From contig CAVTWD010000001.1 in the NCBI GenBank assembly GCA_963738325.1, positions 930,001 through 994,000 of the forward strand: a DNA stretch of 64,000 nt, given 5' to 3'. The DNA comes from CAVTWD01 sp963738325. GTDB taxonomy: Bacteria > Actinomycetota > Acidimicrobiia > Acidimicrobiales > Ilumatobacteraceae. The position numbers and the translations under genes were made by a program. Every line of letters starts with the position of its first letter. Positions within the stretch are counted from its first letter, which is position 1. Under the pieces are notes generated by a model. The model made no database searches and had not been told where the DNA came from. It saw only the letters and a program-made list of their open reading frames with translations. Shown here in pieces: positions 1 to 15,878 of this stretch.

Positions 1-6
1 CGCGCT

Positions 7-1319
7 GTGAGCCCGACCACCGACCTGATCACCGATTTGGAAGCCCGGGGCCTCGTGCACGACGCGACCGACCTGGGCGCGCTGCGGGCGCGGCTGGCCG
101 CCGGCCCGATCGGGGCCTACGTCGGCTTCGACCCCACGGCTGACAGCCTCCACGTCGGGAACCTGTTCGGCCAGGTGACGCTCCGGCGCTTCCAGCTCGC
201 GGGCCACCGGCCCTTCCCGCTCGCCGGCGGCGCCACCGGCATGGTCGGCGACCCGAGCGGGAGGTCCGAGGAACGCAACCTCCTCGACCGCGACACCCTC
301 CGCGCCAACGTCGGTGAAGATCAAGGCGCAGCTCGAACGAATCCTCGACTTCTCGCCGGGTCTCTCCAACCGCGCTCACCTGGTCGACAACGCCGAGTGG
401 ACCGAACCGTTGGGGGTGCTCGAGTTCCTGCGTGACGTGGGCAAACACGTGACGGTCAACCAGATGGTGGCCAAGGAGTCGGTGCGGGGCCGGATGGAGG
501 GCGCCGGGGGCATCTCCTACACCGAGTTCAGCTACATGCTCCTGCAGGCCAACGACTTCCGTTGGCTCTGCCAGCACCACGACGTCGAGCTCCAGATGGG
601 CGGCTCCGACCAGTGGGGCAACATCACCGCCGGGATCGACCTCATCCGCCGGACCCTCGGACGCAGCGCGCACGGCCTCACCTGGCCCCTGCTCACCAAG
701 GCCGACGGCGAGAAGTTCGGGAAGACGGCCACGGGCACCGTGTGGTTGGATGCCGCCAGGACGTCGCCCTACCAGTTCCGCCAGTTCTGGGTCCAAAGCG
801 ACGACAGCCACGTCGAATCGCTGCTCCTGCAGCTCACGCTGCTCTCGGTCGACGAGGTCGGCCGCGCTCATGGCTCAGCACGCCCAGGCCCCGGAGCGCC
901 GGCTGGCCCAGCGCCGCCTCGCCCAAGAGCTCACCGAGCTGGTGCACGGCCGGCAGGCGTGGGCCACCGCCGACGCCGCCGCCAGCGTCCTGTTCGGCGG
1001 GGATCCCCTGGCCGCGGGCGTCGAAGCCCTCGAAGCGGTCCGCCGCGAGGTGCCGAGCTCGACCGTCCGGCGCGACGCCCTCGACGACGTGGTGGCCCTG
1101 CTCGTGCGAACGGGTCTGGCCGTATCGAACGGCGAAGCGCGCCGTAGCCTCGCCCAGCGCGCCATCACCGCCAACGGGCGCCGTCTCGAGCCCGACGACG
1201 GCTTTGACCAGGTCGGTTTGCTGCACGACCGCTTCCTGTTGTTGCGGCGCGGCCGTTCGACCTACCACCTCGTGGAGGTCGTGCCTGAGCGGGTTGACGA
1301 CCACCAAGCGCGCCGATAG
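7..1319 (+). CDS. tyrS: Tyrosyl-tRNA synthetase, interrupted by two frameshifts
   Basis: Charges tRNA-Tyr with tyrosine in the cytoplasm. The class I signature HVGN is near residue 49 and the KMSKS-like KFGKT follows LLTKADGE, near 710-725. The C-terminal part (about 1090-1290) looks like an S4 RNA-binding domain. The reading frame changes twice, near 312 (after LRANV, before [12 protein letters not shown]) and near 862 (after LLSVDEV, before ALMAQHAQ). Removing one G at each place restores a normal family-length protein. tyrS is normally essential, so sequence error is likelier than a pseudogene. Start is GTG at 7, close to the window edge, so an upstream start cannot be excluded. The TAG stop lies inside the proposed rRNA promoter. 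Confidence 0.9.
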
Positions 1320-1322
1320 AGT
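1294..1322 (+). promoter_or_regulatory. Putative rRNA operon promoter
   Basis: TTGACG at 1294-1299 and TAGAGT at 1317-1322 are separated by 17 bp, which is near-consensus for a housekeeping sigma factor. They lie about 260 bp before the 16S gene and overlap the last codons and stop codon of tyrS. The spacing and position fit an rRNA promoter. This is inference without transcript data. Confidence 0.5.
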
Positions 1323-1412
1323 GATCCTCCGCCTCGGAAGGGCCTTCGGCGTGTGACGCCTCGGTCCTGAAGAGCCAGAGCACCTCCGCCTCGTGCGCGT
1401 GCCGCGAGCGAC

Positions 1413-1438
1413 AGCTCCTTGACAACGGAAGAGAGGAC
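1413..1438 (+). other. 5' arm of 16S rRNA processing stem
   Basis: Bases 1424-1438 are perfectly complementary to 3249-3263 in the 16S-23S spacer. The pairing continues imperfectly outward to 1413 and 3274. The two arms bracket the 16S gene, as expected for the long stem cut by RNase III during rRNA maturation. The TTGACA at 1419 is inside this arm, so it is unlikely to be the promoter. Confidence 0.7.
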
Positions 1439-1581
1439 GAAGAACGCCAGTGCGGGCGGCCGTCCCAGCGCGAGCTGGTCCGGTCGTCACGTCAATTGTC
1501 GTACGAGTCGATCTCGGTCCCCAACCGAGATCGCGTCCAAAGATTTCTGACCGTCCGGTTCGCCGGCCGGTCCGAGATCTC

Positions 1582-6447
<4,866 letters not shown>

Positions 6448-6506
6448 GAACATCTACTCGTGCTCGCTCTGGAGTTCTCGAGGGGTCACCCACGTTGACA
6501 ACAGGT

Positions 6507-6625
<119 letters not shown>

Positions 6626-6632
6626 TCGCCAT

Positions 6633-6668
6633 CGAGCGCCTCCATCGCCGGAGGCGCTCGAACTTTTC
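6633..6668 (+). terminator. Rho-independent terminator of the rRNA operon
   Basis: An 11-bp perfect stem (6633-6643 with 6650-6660) with a 6-nt loop ATCGCC is followed by AACTTTTC. It sits directly after 5S, where the rRNA transcript should end. Confidence 0.9.
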
Positions 6669-6672
6669 GCCG

Positions 6673-6678
6673 TAACCT
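6673..6678 (+). promoter_or_regulatory. -10 box, leaderless start of the TPR gene
   Basis: TAACCT is followed by six bases and then GTG at 6685. This spacing would place the transcription start at or next to the start codon. It supports the long N-terminal version of the downstream protein. Confidence 0.45.
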
Positions 6679-6684
6679 GCCCCC

Positions 6685-8088
6685 GTGCCCGAGCCTCCTC
6701 GCCGCCGACGCCCGGATGCGGGGCGTGGATCACGGCCGCATGGCTCTTCACCGGCGCGGGGGGCTCGCCGGCCCGGGGGCCAGGCCGGTCATCCGGCTCG
6801 TGGCGGTCGAGCTCCAGGAGCGGAGCCAGCCAGCCGCAGCCGGCGTCAAGGGAGCGCGCCCGCAGGCGAGCGCGGGCGTCCAGGACGCGCGCCCACGTCG
6901 AGCGGCCGTCGTGCGGGCGGCGCCGGGCGAGATATGGGCGAGGACGCACGTCGCCAGGGCCCGGGCGCCCGGTCGGGCGGTTCGCCCTCCGATCGCACTC
7001 CTCCCTCGGGCCGCCGGGCGGCTGGCCGGGGGCGGGCCTCCGACCGCGCCGACGGACGACCGGGCCGCGCCGGCCCGGCCGCCGCCAGGGGCGCGGCCTC
7101 CTCGCAGAGTCGAGCACCCAGGCGGAAGCCGGCGCGAAATGGCCGGCCTCCCAAGCCGCCGCTGAACCGGCGGGCCGACACGGGCGTTGGTGCTCGCCGC
7201 CCGCCTAGCCGGCGGGGGTTGAGCCGCAGCCCGAAGCCACCGCCCGAGCTCGGGCCCGGGGTGCCGTGGGCGCCTGAGGAATGGGTGGACGAGGGACCCG
7301 TGCGGGAGGCGGCGCAGGGGGCCGTGAGTCGAGGGTCCGCAACGCCGGAGACCGCGGCGCGGGGAACCGCGGCGCGGGGCGACGTGTCGCACGGGACCGT
7401 GGCGCCGGGGTCCGCGACGCGAGCCGTGGCGCGAGGGCCGGCGCGTCCCGCGCCTGTCCGCCGCTCGAAGCTGCCCGCCGAGTTGGTGGAAGACCTGGAG
7501 ACGACGGTGGGCCCCAAGCGCGCGCCTCGCCTCGGCGCCCGTCTCGAAGCGGCGCGGCGCTCCTTCGAGCGCGAGCGCTACGACGAGGCCCGCCGGCTGC
7601 TCGTGCCGCTCGCCCGTGAGGCCCCGGGCGCGGCCGCTGTGCGTGAGTTGCTCGGGCTCTGCCTGTACCGCCTCGAACGGTGGGAGGCGGCCGCCGTCGA
7701 GCTCGAGGCCTACGGCGCCCTCACCGGAGCGGTTGACCAACTGCCCGTGCTCGCCGACTGTCATCGCGCGCTCGGCCGCCACGACCGGGTTGACGCCCTG
7801 TGGTCGCAGCTGCGGGATGCCTCGCCGGCGGGGCCCGTCATGGCCGAGGGTCGCATCGTCGCGGCAGGCTCGCTCGCCGACCGGGGTGAGCTACGAGCGG
7901 CCATCGCGCTCCTTGAGCGGCCGCCGCCCCCCAAGCGTGTGCGCGAGCACCACCTCCGCCAGTGGTACGCGCTGGCCGACTTGTACGACCGGGTCGGCGA
8001 GACGCCTCGGGCCCGGGCGTTGTTCCAGCGCATCGTGCACGTCGACGAGGGTTTCGCTGATGCAGCCGTCCGCCTCCGGACTCTGTGA
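6685..8088 (+). CDS. TPR-repeat protein with long disordered Arg/Pro/Gly-rich N-terminus
   Basis: A 467-residue protein in two parts. Residues 1 to about 265 are a low-complexity, strongly basic Arg/Pro/Gly/Ala segment with short degenerate repeats such as ARGTAARGD. From about 280 to the end there are helical TPR-like units (for example RRSFERERYDEARRLLVPLA and LLGLCLYRLERWEAAAVEL) ending in a GETPRARALFQRIV repeat. TPR units mediate protein contacts, and the basic tail could bind RNA or nucleic acid. That is inference, suggested only by composition. The start is GTG 6685, backed by a -10 box. A shorter start near PWAPEEWVDEGP is possible. It stands alone after the rRNA terminator. Confidence 0.75.
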   Translation: MPEPPRRRRPDAGRGSRPHGSSPARGARRPGGQAGHPARGGRAPGAEPASRSRRQGSAPAGERGRPGRAPTSSGRRAGGAGRDMGEDARRQGPGARSGGSPSDRTPPSGRRAAGRGRASDRADGRPGRAGPAAARGAASSQSRAPRRKPARNGRPPKPPLNRRADTGVGARRPPSRRGLSRSPKPPPELGPGVPWAPEEWVDEGPVREAAQGAVSRGSATPETAARGTAARGDVSHGTVAPGSATRAVARGPARPAPVRRSKLPAELVEDLETTVGPKRAPRLGARLEAARRSFERERYDEARRLLVPLAREAPGAAAVRELLGLCLYRLERWEAAAVELEAYGALTGAVDQLPVLADCHRALGRHDRVDALWSQLRDASPAGPVMAEGRIVAAGSLADRGELRAAIALLERPPPPKRVREHHLRQWYALADLYDRVGETPRARALFQRIVHVDEGFADAAVRLRTL

Positions 8089-8154
8089 CACCCCCGCTCT
8101 AGGCTGTGACCTGCTTCCCCCATCAGCACCATCGCCCAGCCAGAGGAGGCCGGG

Positions 8155-8487
8155 ATGAACGTGGTCATGTTGCGGGGGACGCTGGTGCGCCCTGCTGAAG
8201 AGCGCGTGTTGCCGTCAGGCACGCGGGTGGTTTCGTTCGAGGTCGCCGCGGAAGAGCCCTCCGGCGCCTCAGGGGTCGTGCCGGTCAACTGGCCCGAAGG
8301 CCGCCACGAGGACCTCGAGCCGGGCGCGGAAGTGGTGGTGACAGGGGCCGTGCGGAGGCGCTTCTTCCGGGTCGGCGGTGCGACGCAGAGCCGCACCGAG
8401 GTCGTCGCGGACGCCGTGGTTCCCGTGGCTGCCCGACGGCGCGTGCGCGCCGCCCTCGATCGGGCCCTCGCGGCAGTCGAGAGATGA
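8155..8487 (+). CDS. SSB-like single-stranded DNA-binding protein (OB fold)
   Basis: A 110-residue protein. Its N-terminus, [17 protein letters not shown] then VVSFEVAAE, matches the beta strands of the SSB OB fold, and [16 protein letters not shown] follows. It is shorter than the main bacterial SSB and lacks the acidic DDDxPF-type tail that recruits repair proteins. It therefore resembles the short SSB paralogues of actinobacteria. The ATG start has a good ribosome site (AGAGGAGG at 8142-8149). A TAGGCT box at about 8099 may be the promoter. Its role in repair or recombination is inferred from the family. Confidence 0.75.
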   Translation: MNVVMLRGTLVRPAEERVLPSGTRVVSFEVAAEEPSGASGVVPVNWPEGRHEDLEPGAEVVVTGAVRRRFFRVGGATQSRTEVVADAVVPVAARRRVRAALDRALAAVER

Positions 8488-8552
8488 CGGCTGCGGCGGC
8501 TAGGCTCCGCGATCGCGCGTCGGCTGCGCGCGACATGAAGGGAGCGTGTTTC

Positions 8553-9602
<1,050 letters not shown>

Positions 9603-9694
9603 GCAGGTGATTCGCCGATCTCGGTTCAGCCGGCGGTAAGGTCGTGGCGCATCACGAGTTTCGGTCTCCAGAGGTCTCCAAAGGGGGAGAACGA

Positions 9695-11568
9695 ATGACC
9701 GACACCGCCGCACCGCCAGGGTCGCGGCCGGCTGAGCTGATCGATCGCGTCGTCATCCGATTCGCGGGCGACTCGGGCGACGGCATGCAGTTGACCGGTG
9801 ACCGTTTCACGACCGTGAGCGCCGCCCTCGGCAACGACTTGAGCACCTTGCCGGACTTCCCCGCCGAGATCCGAGCCCCGGCCGGCACGGTCCATGGCGT
9901 GTCGAGCTTCCAAGTCGCCATCTCCGATCACGACATCACGACGCCGGGCGACGCCTGCGACGTGCTGGTGGCGATGAACCCAGCGGCGCTCCGCGCCGAC
10001 CTCACCCGGTTGCGGGGCGGCGGCATGCTGATCGTTAACACCGACACCTTCGACGAGCGCAGCCTGGCCAAGGCGGGCGCCCATTCGAACCCGTTGGAGG
10101 ACGGGAGCCTGGCCGGCTACAAGGTGATCGAGGTGCCGATGACCTCCCTCACCAAGGAGGCCAGCGTCGTCCTCGGGGTCAAGCCGCGCGACGCCGACCG
10201 GTCGAAGAACTTCTTCGCGCTCGGCCTCGTGTCGTGGCTCTATTCCCGCCCGACCGAGACGACGCTGGCGTGGATCGAGGAGCGCTTCGGCAAGACGCCG
10301 CTCGTGCGCGATGCCAACCGCGCCGCGTATCGCGCCGGGTACCACTTCGGCGAGACCACCGAGCTGTGGGATCACCGCTACGAGGTCCGGCCGGCGAAGC
10401 TGCCAGCGGGCGAGTACACCAACATCACGGGCAACACCGCCCTGGCGTGGGGCCTCGTCGCCGCCGGCCAACTCTCCGGGTTGCCGGTGCTGCTCGGCAG
10501 CTACCCCATCACCCCGGCCTCGGACATCCTCCACGAGCTGGCCAAGCACAAGAACTTCGGCATACGTACGTTCCAGGCCGAGGACGAGATCGCTGCGGCC
10601 GGCTCCGCCCTCGGCGCCGCCTTCGCGGGCAACCTCGGCGTCACCACCACGAGCGGGCCCGGCGTCGCCCTCAAGAGCGAGACGATGAGTCTGGCGGTGA
10701 GCCTGGAACTACCCCTGGTCGTCGTCGACATCCAGCGGGGGGGCCCGTCCACCGGCCTGCCGACGAAGACGGAGGCCGCCGACCTGTTCATCGCGCTGTA
10801 CGGCCGCCACGCGGAGGCGCCCCTGCCCGTGGTCGCCGCCTACAGCCCCTCCCACTGCTTCTCCGCGGCCATCGAAGCCGCCCGCATCGCGCTGAAGTAC
10901 CGCACCCCGGTGATCCTGCTCTCCGACGGGTACCTCGCCAACAGCTCGGAGCCGTGGTGCCTTCCTGACGTCGCCAGCTTGCCCGACATCTCGGTGCCGT
11001 TTGCCGCGCAGCCCAACCATGTCGCGGCCGATGGGTCGTCGGAGTTCTGGCCCTACCAGCGCGACCCGGAGACCCTGGCTCGCCCGTGGGCCATCCCGGG
11101 GACGCCCGGCCTCATGCATCGCGTGGGTGGCATCGAGAAGGAAGACGGCACCGGCAACATCTCCTACACGCCCGACAACCACGAGAAGATGGTCCGGCTG
11201 AGGGCGGCGAAGGTGGCCGGCATCGCCAAGGACATCCCCGAGGCCGTGGTGGTCGGCGACGAGGACGCCGAGCTCCTCGTGCTCGGCTGGGGCAGCACCT
11301 GGGCGGCCATCGACGCCGCCATCCAGCAGGCTCGCCGGAGCGGTCTGAAGGTGGCCTGGACGCATCTCGTCCACCTCAACCCGTTGCCCCGCAACCTGGG
11401 CGACATCCTCCGGCGCTACCCGAAGGTCCTTGTGCCCGAGTTGAACCTCGGGCAGCTGTCGCGCGTCGTGCGCGCCGAGTTCCTCGTCGACGCCAAGTCC
11501 CTGTCGAAGGTCCAAGGCCTGCCGTTCACGGCCATGGAGATCGAAAGCGCCATCCGGGAGGCACTGGC

Positions 11569-11572
<4 letters not shown>
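9695..11572 (+). CDS. korA: 2-oxoacid:ferredoxin oxidoreductase, alpha (fused gamma-alpha) subunit
   Basis: With KorB it catalyses CoA-dependent oxidative decarboxylation of 2-oxoglutarate (or another 2-oxoacid) using ferredoxin, an alternative to the 2-oxoglutarate dehydrogenase complex. The N-terminal gamma domain shows GDSGDGMQLTGDRF. The alpha domain begins near residue 245 with GNTALAWGLVAAG, followed by GSYPITPASDILHELA, TTSGPGVALKSE and QRGGPSTGLPTKTEAADL. The C-terminal transketolase-like part includes LLVLGWGSTWAAI. At 625 residues it matches the mycobacterial KorA layout. The ATG at 9695 has AAGGGGGAGA upstream. Its stop overlaps korB (ATGA). Substrate choice is inferred from the family. 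Confidence 0.92.
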
Positions 11573-12591
<1,019 letters not shown>

Positions 12592-12610
12592 CGAAGGGGA
12601 AGCACCCTTA

Positions 12611-12629
12611 CGGGCTGCGGCTCAGCCCG
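12611..12629. terminator. Possible bidirectional terminator hairpin between korB and DUF1015 gene
   Basis: CGGGCT and AGCCCG form a 6-bp stem around a 7-nt loop in the 30-bp gap between convergent genes, overlapping the DUF1015 stop. There is no clear U tract, so the call is tentative. Confidence 0.35.
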
Positions 12630-13827
12630 CGGCGGCCAGGGACCGGAGCGCGAGACCCGTCTTCAGCTTCGGGGTGAAGAACGTCGTCTTCGGGGGCATG
12701 AGGGCGTTCTCGTTGGCGGTCGCCGCGATCTGCTCGACGGTGACCGGCCGCAGCAGCACTCCGAAGGCGGCCCTCCCCTGGCGCACCGCCGCCAGCACGT
12801 TGTCGATCCCGTGCTGGTAGGCGATGGTCGCCTCGACACCAGCGAGCGCGTGGTCGAGCCGGGCCGAGTCGAGGTCCGCCACGCCGGCGAAGGCCTCGGG
12901 GCGCGGGCGCAGGAGGCGGCCCATGCCGTCGGGGCCGACGAGGCACAACGCCCCGGCGTCGATCAGCCGGCGGGTGATGCGGGGCGACACGAGCTCGGGA
13001 CCGCCGATCTCGAAGCTCGGCGTGAGCACCGACTCGAGGTCCACCCCCTCGGGCAGGTCGGTGACCAGGCGGTGGATGGCCTGGACCGCGAAGCGCTCCT
13101 CGGCCAGCTCCACCACCAAGGCCAACGTGAGATCCCACGGCCCGCCCTGATGACCTCGGGCGGCGCGTTGCTCGGCCCGGTACGTCCTCGCCACCTCGTA
13201 GCGGTGATGCCCGTCGGCGATCACCACCGGGGCGCTCGTCACCGCGGCCTGGATGGCGCCGATCCGTTCCGGGTCGGCGATCCGCTCGAAGACGTGTTGC
13301 ACGCCCTCGTCGTCGACGAGCTCGCCGATCGGTTTGCCGGGCTCGTCGAGCAGCGCCGCCAGCCCGGTCGCGAGTGAAAGCCCCCAGACGGCGGAGAGGT
13401 TGGCCTGCGTGGCTCGCGTGAGCTCGAGACGATCGGTACGGGCCTTCGGCGTCGTCTGCTCGTGGGGCAGGACGTCACCCGCCCCCGGATCGACGACCTC
13501 CAGCGCGCCGAGCACCCCCACCGTGACCCGAGGCGTGCCGGCCTCGTCGGTGAACGCCATGCGTTCGAGGTAGAAGGCGGCCGCATGGTCGACGATCAGC
13601 ACTCCCTCACCCAGCCAGCACTGGAGGCGCTCCGCGGCCTCGCGGTAGCGATCCGGGCCGTCGCGCTCGACGGGAACGTCGATCAGCACGATGTTGTGGG
13701 GATCACGGGCGGCCAGCGCGTCCCGCTCCGCCTCGGTCAAGACGTCGTACGGAGGAGCGGCGACATCGGCGAGGCGCACGCGGGACGGCGCGTAGTGGAT
13801 CGCCGGGAACGGCTCGAAGCGCGGCAC
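12622..13827 (-). CDS. DUF1015 family protein
   Basis: About 401 residues. The N-terminal PRFEPFPAIHYAPSRVRLADVAAPPYDVL and the later VIADGHHRYEVARTYR segment are hallmarks of the DUF1015 family, whose biochemical role I do not know. The family is widespread and often lies near central-metabolism genes. The most likely start is GTG at 13827, giving the usual PRF beginning. An upstream TTG at 13845 is also in frame but would run almost to the start of the divergent HAD gene. Confidence 0.85.
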   Translation of the reverse strand: MPRFEPFPAIHYAPSRVRLADVAAPPYDVLTEAERDALAARDPHNIVLIDVPVERDGPDRYREAAERLQCWLGEGVLIVDHAAAFYLERMAFTDEAGTPRVTVGVLGALEVVDPGAGDVLPHEQTTPKARTDRLELTRATQANLSAVWGLSLATGLAALLDEPGKPIGELVDDEGVQHVFERIADPERIGAIQAAVTSAPVVIADGHHRYEVARTYRAEQRAARGHQGGPWDLTLALVVELAEERFAVQAIHRLVTDLPEGVDLESVLTPSFEIGGPELVSPRITRRLIDAGALCLVGPDGMGRLLRPRPEAFAGVADLDSARLDHALAGVEATIAYQHGIDNVLAAVRQGRAAFGVLLRPVTVEQIAATANENALMPPKTTFFTPKLKTGLALRSLAAAG

Positions 13828-13848
13828 CCCTCTAGGCTCGCACAACGC

Positions 13849-14625
13849 ATGTCAGGATCTGCGCCCATGTCCCTGGTGTGCGACCTCGACGGCACGGTGT
13901 GGCTCGGCGACCGGGTGATCCCCGGCGCCCCCGCGGCCGTGGCGGCGGCGCGCCAGGCCGGTCACCGTGTGCTCTTCGTGACCAACAATTCCGGCCCTCG
14001 CCTCGGTGACGTGGAGGCCAAGCTTGCCGGAATGGGCATTCTGGCCGAAGGCGACGTGATCTCGTCGGCCACCGCGGCGGCCACCCTCGTGGACCCAGGC
14101 CAACGCGTCTACGTGATCGGCGGCCCCGGCGTCGTCGAAGCCTTGCAGGAGCGGGGCGCCGACGTGGCCTCGAAGCCCCCCATCGACGCGGTGGTCGTCG
14201 GCCGCGACCTCTCGTTCACCTTCGACAAGCTGATCGACGCCTCGCTCGCAGTGCGCTCGGGAGCACGGTTCATCGCCACCAACGACGACGCCACCTATCC
14301 CACCCATCGCGGGCTGGAGCCCGGCGGTGGTGCGCTGGTGGCCGCGGTCACCACGGCCACCGCGACCCGTGCCGTCGTGGCCGGCAAGCCGAACGCGCCC
14401 ATGGCCGCCCTCGTACGGTCCCGCATCGATCCGGGAGACGACGTGGTGATGATCGGCGACCGGCCCGATACCGACGGCCTCTTCGCCACCCGCCTCGGCT
14501 GTCGCTTCGGCCTCGTGCTGACGGGCGTGGTCACCGGGTCGACCGACGACATTCACCCGCGGCCGGATCTGGTCGGCCCCGACCTCGCCGCGCTCGTGGC
14601 GCAGTTGCTCGACGGCTCTCACTAG
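13849..14625 (+). CDS. HAD-superfamily class IIA phosphatase (NagD/PGP-like)
   Basis: A cytoplasmic phosphatase of 258 residues. HAD motif I is LVCDLDGTVWLGD at residues 8-20, motif II is in LFVTNNSG, the class IIA cap follows, the motif III lysine is in VAGKPNAPM, and motif IV is MIGDRPDTDG. The family dephosphorylates small metabolites such as 2-phosphoglycolate or nucleotides; the substrate here is unknown. Start is ATG 13849, with an alternative ATG at 13867. TAGGCT at 13833-13838 may be its -10 box. Its TAG stop is part of the -10 box of the next gene. Confidence 0.85.
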   Translation: MSGSAPMSLVCDLDGTVWLGDRVIPGAPAAVAAARQAGHRVLFVTNNSGPRLGDVEAKLAGMGILAEGDVISSATAAATLVDPGQRVYVIGGPGVVEALQERGADVASKPPIDAVVVGRDLSFTFDKLIDASLAVRSGARFIATNDDATYPTHRGLEPGGGALVAAVTTATATRAVVAGKPNAPMAALVRSRIDPGDDVVMIGDRPDTDGLFATRLGCRFGLVLTGVVTGSTDDIHPRPDLVGPDLAALVAQLLDGSH

Positions 14626-14628
14626 GCT
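14623..14628 (+). promoter_or_regulatory. -10 box, leaderless start of the Lys/Ala-tailed protein
   Basis: TAGGCT, then six bases, then GTG at 14635. It overlaps the TAG stop of the HAD gene. No Shine-Dalgarno is present. Confidence 0.5.
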
Positions 14629-14634
14629 GGCTCG

Positions 14635-15111
14635 GTGCCAGAGAACATCGTGAGATCCATCGTCGAGTCGGGCGTGTCCTTCACGCAGATGACTCGTGAG
14701 CGTGCCGAGAGCATCGTGAGTGACCTCGTCCGTGAAGGCAAGGTGCACACCGAGGAGTACCAGCGCAACGTCCAAGAGCTCATGGATGCGTCGCGCGAGT
14801 ACGCAGAGCGCTTCAACGAAACGGTGCGGGCACAGGTGGTGAAGGTGCTCACCGACCTCGGCTTCATGGGCCGAGACGATACTTCGAGACGGCGGCGGCG
14901 CATCACCCGGGCCTGGCCCACGAAGGCGCGAGCCACGAAGTCGGCGAAGAAGTCGCCGGCCAAAAGCTCGGCGAAGAAGTCGCCGGCAAAGAAGGCGCCG
15001 GCCAAGAAGGCCGCGGCGAAGAAGGCACCGGCGAAGAAGGCGGCCACGAAGAGGGCCGCCACGAAGAAGGCCCCCGCCAAGCGGGCACCGGCCAAGAAGG
15101 CGGCGAAGTAG
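14635..15111 (+). CDS. Helical protein with histone H1-like Lys/Ala-rich tail
   Basis: A 158-residue protein. Residues 1-85 are an amphipathic helical region (FTQMTRERAESIVSDLVREG, EYAERFNETVRAQVVKVL) resembling phasin-like or polyhydroxyalkanoate-granule-type helices. From residue 90 to the end the sequence is almost only Lys, Ala, Pro, Ser and Thr, with PAKKA-type repeats like eukaryotic H1 or bacterial HU-tail proteins. Such tails bind DNA non-specifically or neutralise polyphosphate, so nucleoid association is a reasonable inference but is not shown. It directly precedes tlyA by 20 bp and is probably in the same operon. Confidence 0.8.
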   Translation: MPENIVRSIVESGVSFTQMTRERAESIVSDLVREGKVHTEEYQRNVQELMDASREYAERFNETVRAQVVKVLTDLGFMGRDDTSRRRRRITRAWPTKARATKSAKKSPAKSSAKKSPAKKAPAKKAAAKKAPAKKAATKRAATKKAPAKRAPAKKAAK

Positions 15112-15131
15112 CGGGCCGCGGGCGAGCGGCC

Positions 15132-15878
15132 GTGGCCGGCCGGCGCCGACTTGACGCCGAGCTGGTTCGACGGGGTCTGGTCGCCAGCCGCGCCGAGGCG
15201 CGAGCCGCCGTCGACGGTGGGCGGGTCACCGTCGCCGGGGCTCCGGCGATGACGCCGAGCCGTATGGTCGCACCCGACGAACCGGTCGTGCTGCGAGGGC
15301 CCGGGCCCCGCTTCGTCAGCCGGGGCGGCGACAAGTTGGACGCCGCGCTCGACGGCTTCGGTGTGTCGGTCGAGGGACTCCTGGTACTGGATGCGGGTGC
15401 CTCGACCGGGGGGTTCACCGACTGCGTGTTGCGGCGCGGCGCCGCTCGGGTGTTCGCCATCGACGTGGGCCATGGTCAGCTCCACCCGCGCCTGCGCTCG
15501 GATGCGCGCGTCGTGGTGCACGAGCGGACGAACATCCGCGGCTTCGACCCTTGCGAGCTCGGCGCCCCGGTCGACGTGGTGGTCGCGGATCTCTCGTTCA
15601 TCTCGTTGCGCCTCGTCGTCCCCTCGTTCGTGGCCTGCAGCGCCGAAGGCGCAGCCTGGGTCCTGCTCGTGAAACCGCAGTTCGAAGCAGGGCGCGTCGA
15701 GGCCGCTCGCGCCAGGGGTGTCATCACGGATCCGGCCGTCCACGCGCGAGTCCGCGAGGAGGTGGCTGCCGCACTGCGTGGTGCCGGCGCGACCATCATT
15801 GGTTGGATGGACTCTCCGTTGCTCGGCGCCGACGGCAACCGCGAGCTGTTCGTCCACGCGTTGGCGCCGCGTTCATGA
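15132..15878 (+). CDS. tlyA: TlyA-family 2'-O-methyltransferase (rRNA methylase / hemolysin A family)
   Basis: A 248-residue protein. Residues 1-60 form an S4 RNA-binding domain (RRLDAELVRRGLVASRAEARA). The rest is an FtsJ/RrmJ-type SAM-dependent methyltransferase with VLDAGASTGGFTDCVLRRGA (SAM motif I), DLSFISLRLV and LLVKPQFEAGR. In mycobacteria TlyA methylates 16S and 23S rRNA at capreomycin-related sites. The GTG start is 20 bp after the preceding gene. Its stop overlaps nadK (ATGA). Confidence 0.92.
   Translation: MAGRRRLDAELVRRGLVASRAEARAAVDGGRVTVAGAPAMTPSRMVAPDEPVVLRGPGPRFVSRGGDKLDAALDGFGVSVEGLLVLDAGASTGGFTDCVLRRGAARVFAIDVGHGQLHPRLRSDARVVVHERTNIRGFDPCELGAPVDVVVADLSFISLRLVVPSFVACSAEGAAWVLLVKPQFEAGRVEAARARGVITDPAVHARVREEVAAALRGAGATIIGWMDSPLLGADGNRELFVHALAPRS

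Noticed and set aside
1419..1424. TTGACA as the rRNA -35 box
   Set aside because: It lies inside the processing-stem arm and has no good -10 at the right distance. The pair at 1294-1322 fits better.
14622..15857. Long minus-strand frame of 411 codons opposite the Lys/Ala gene and tlyA
   Set aside because: It is the antisense shadow of high-GC coding sequence; the plus-strand genes have clear families.
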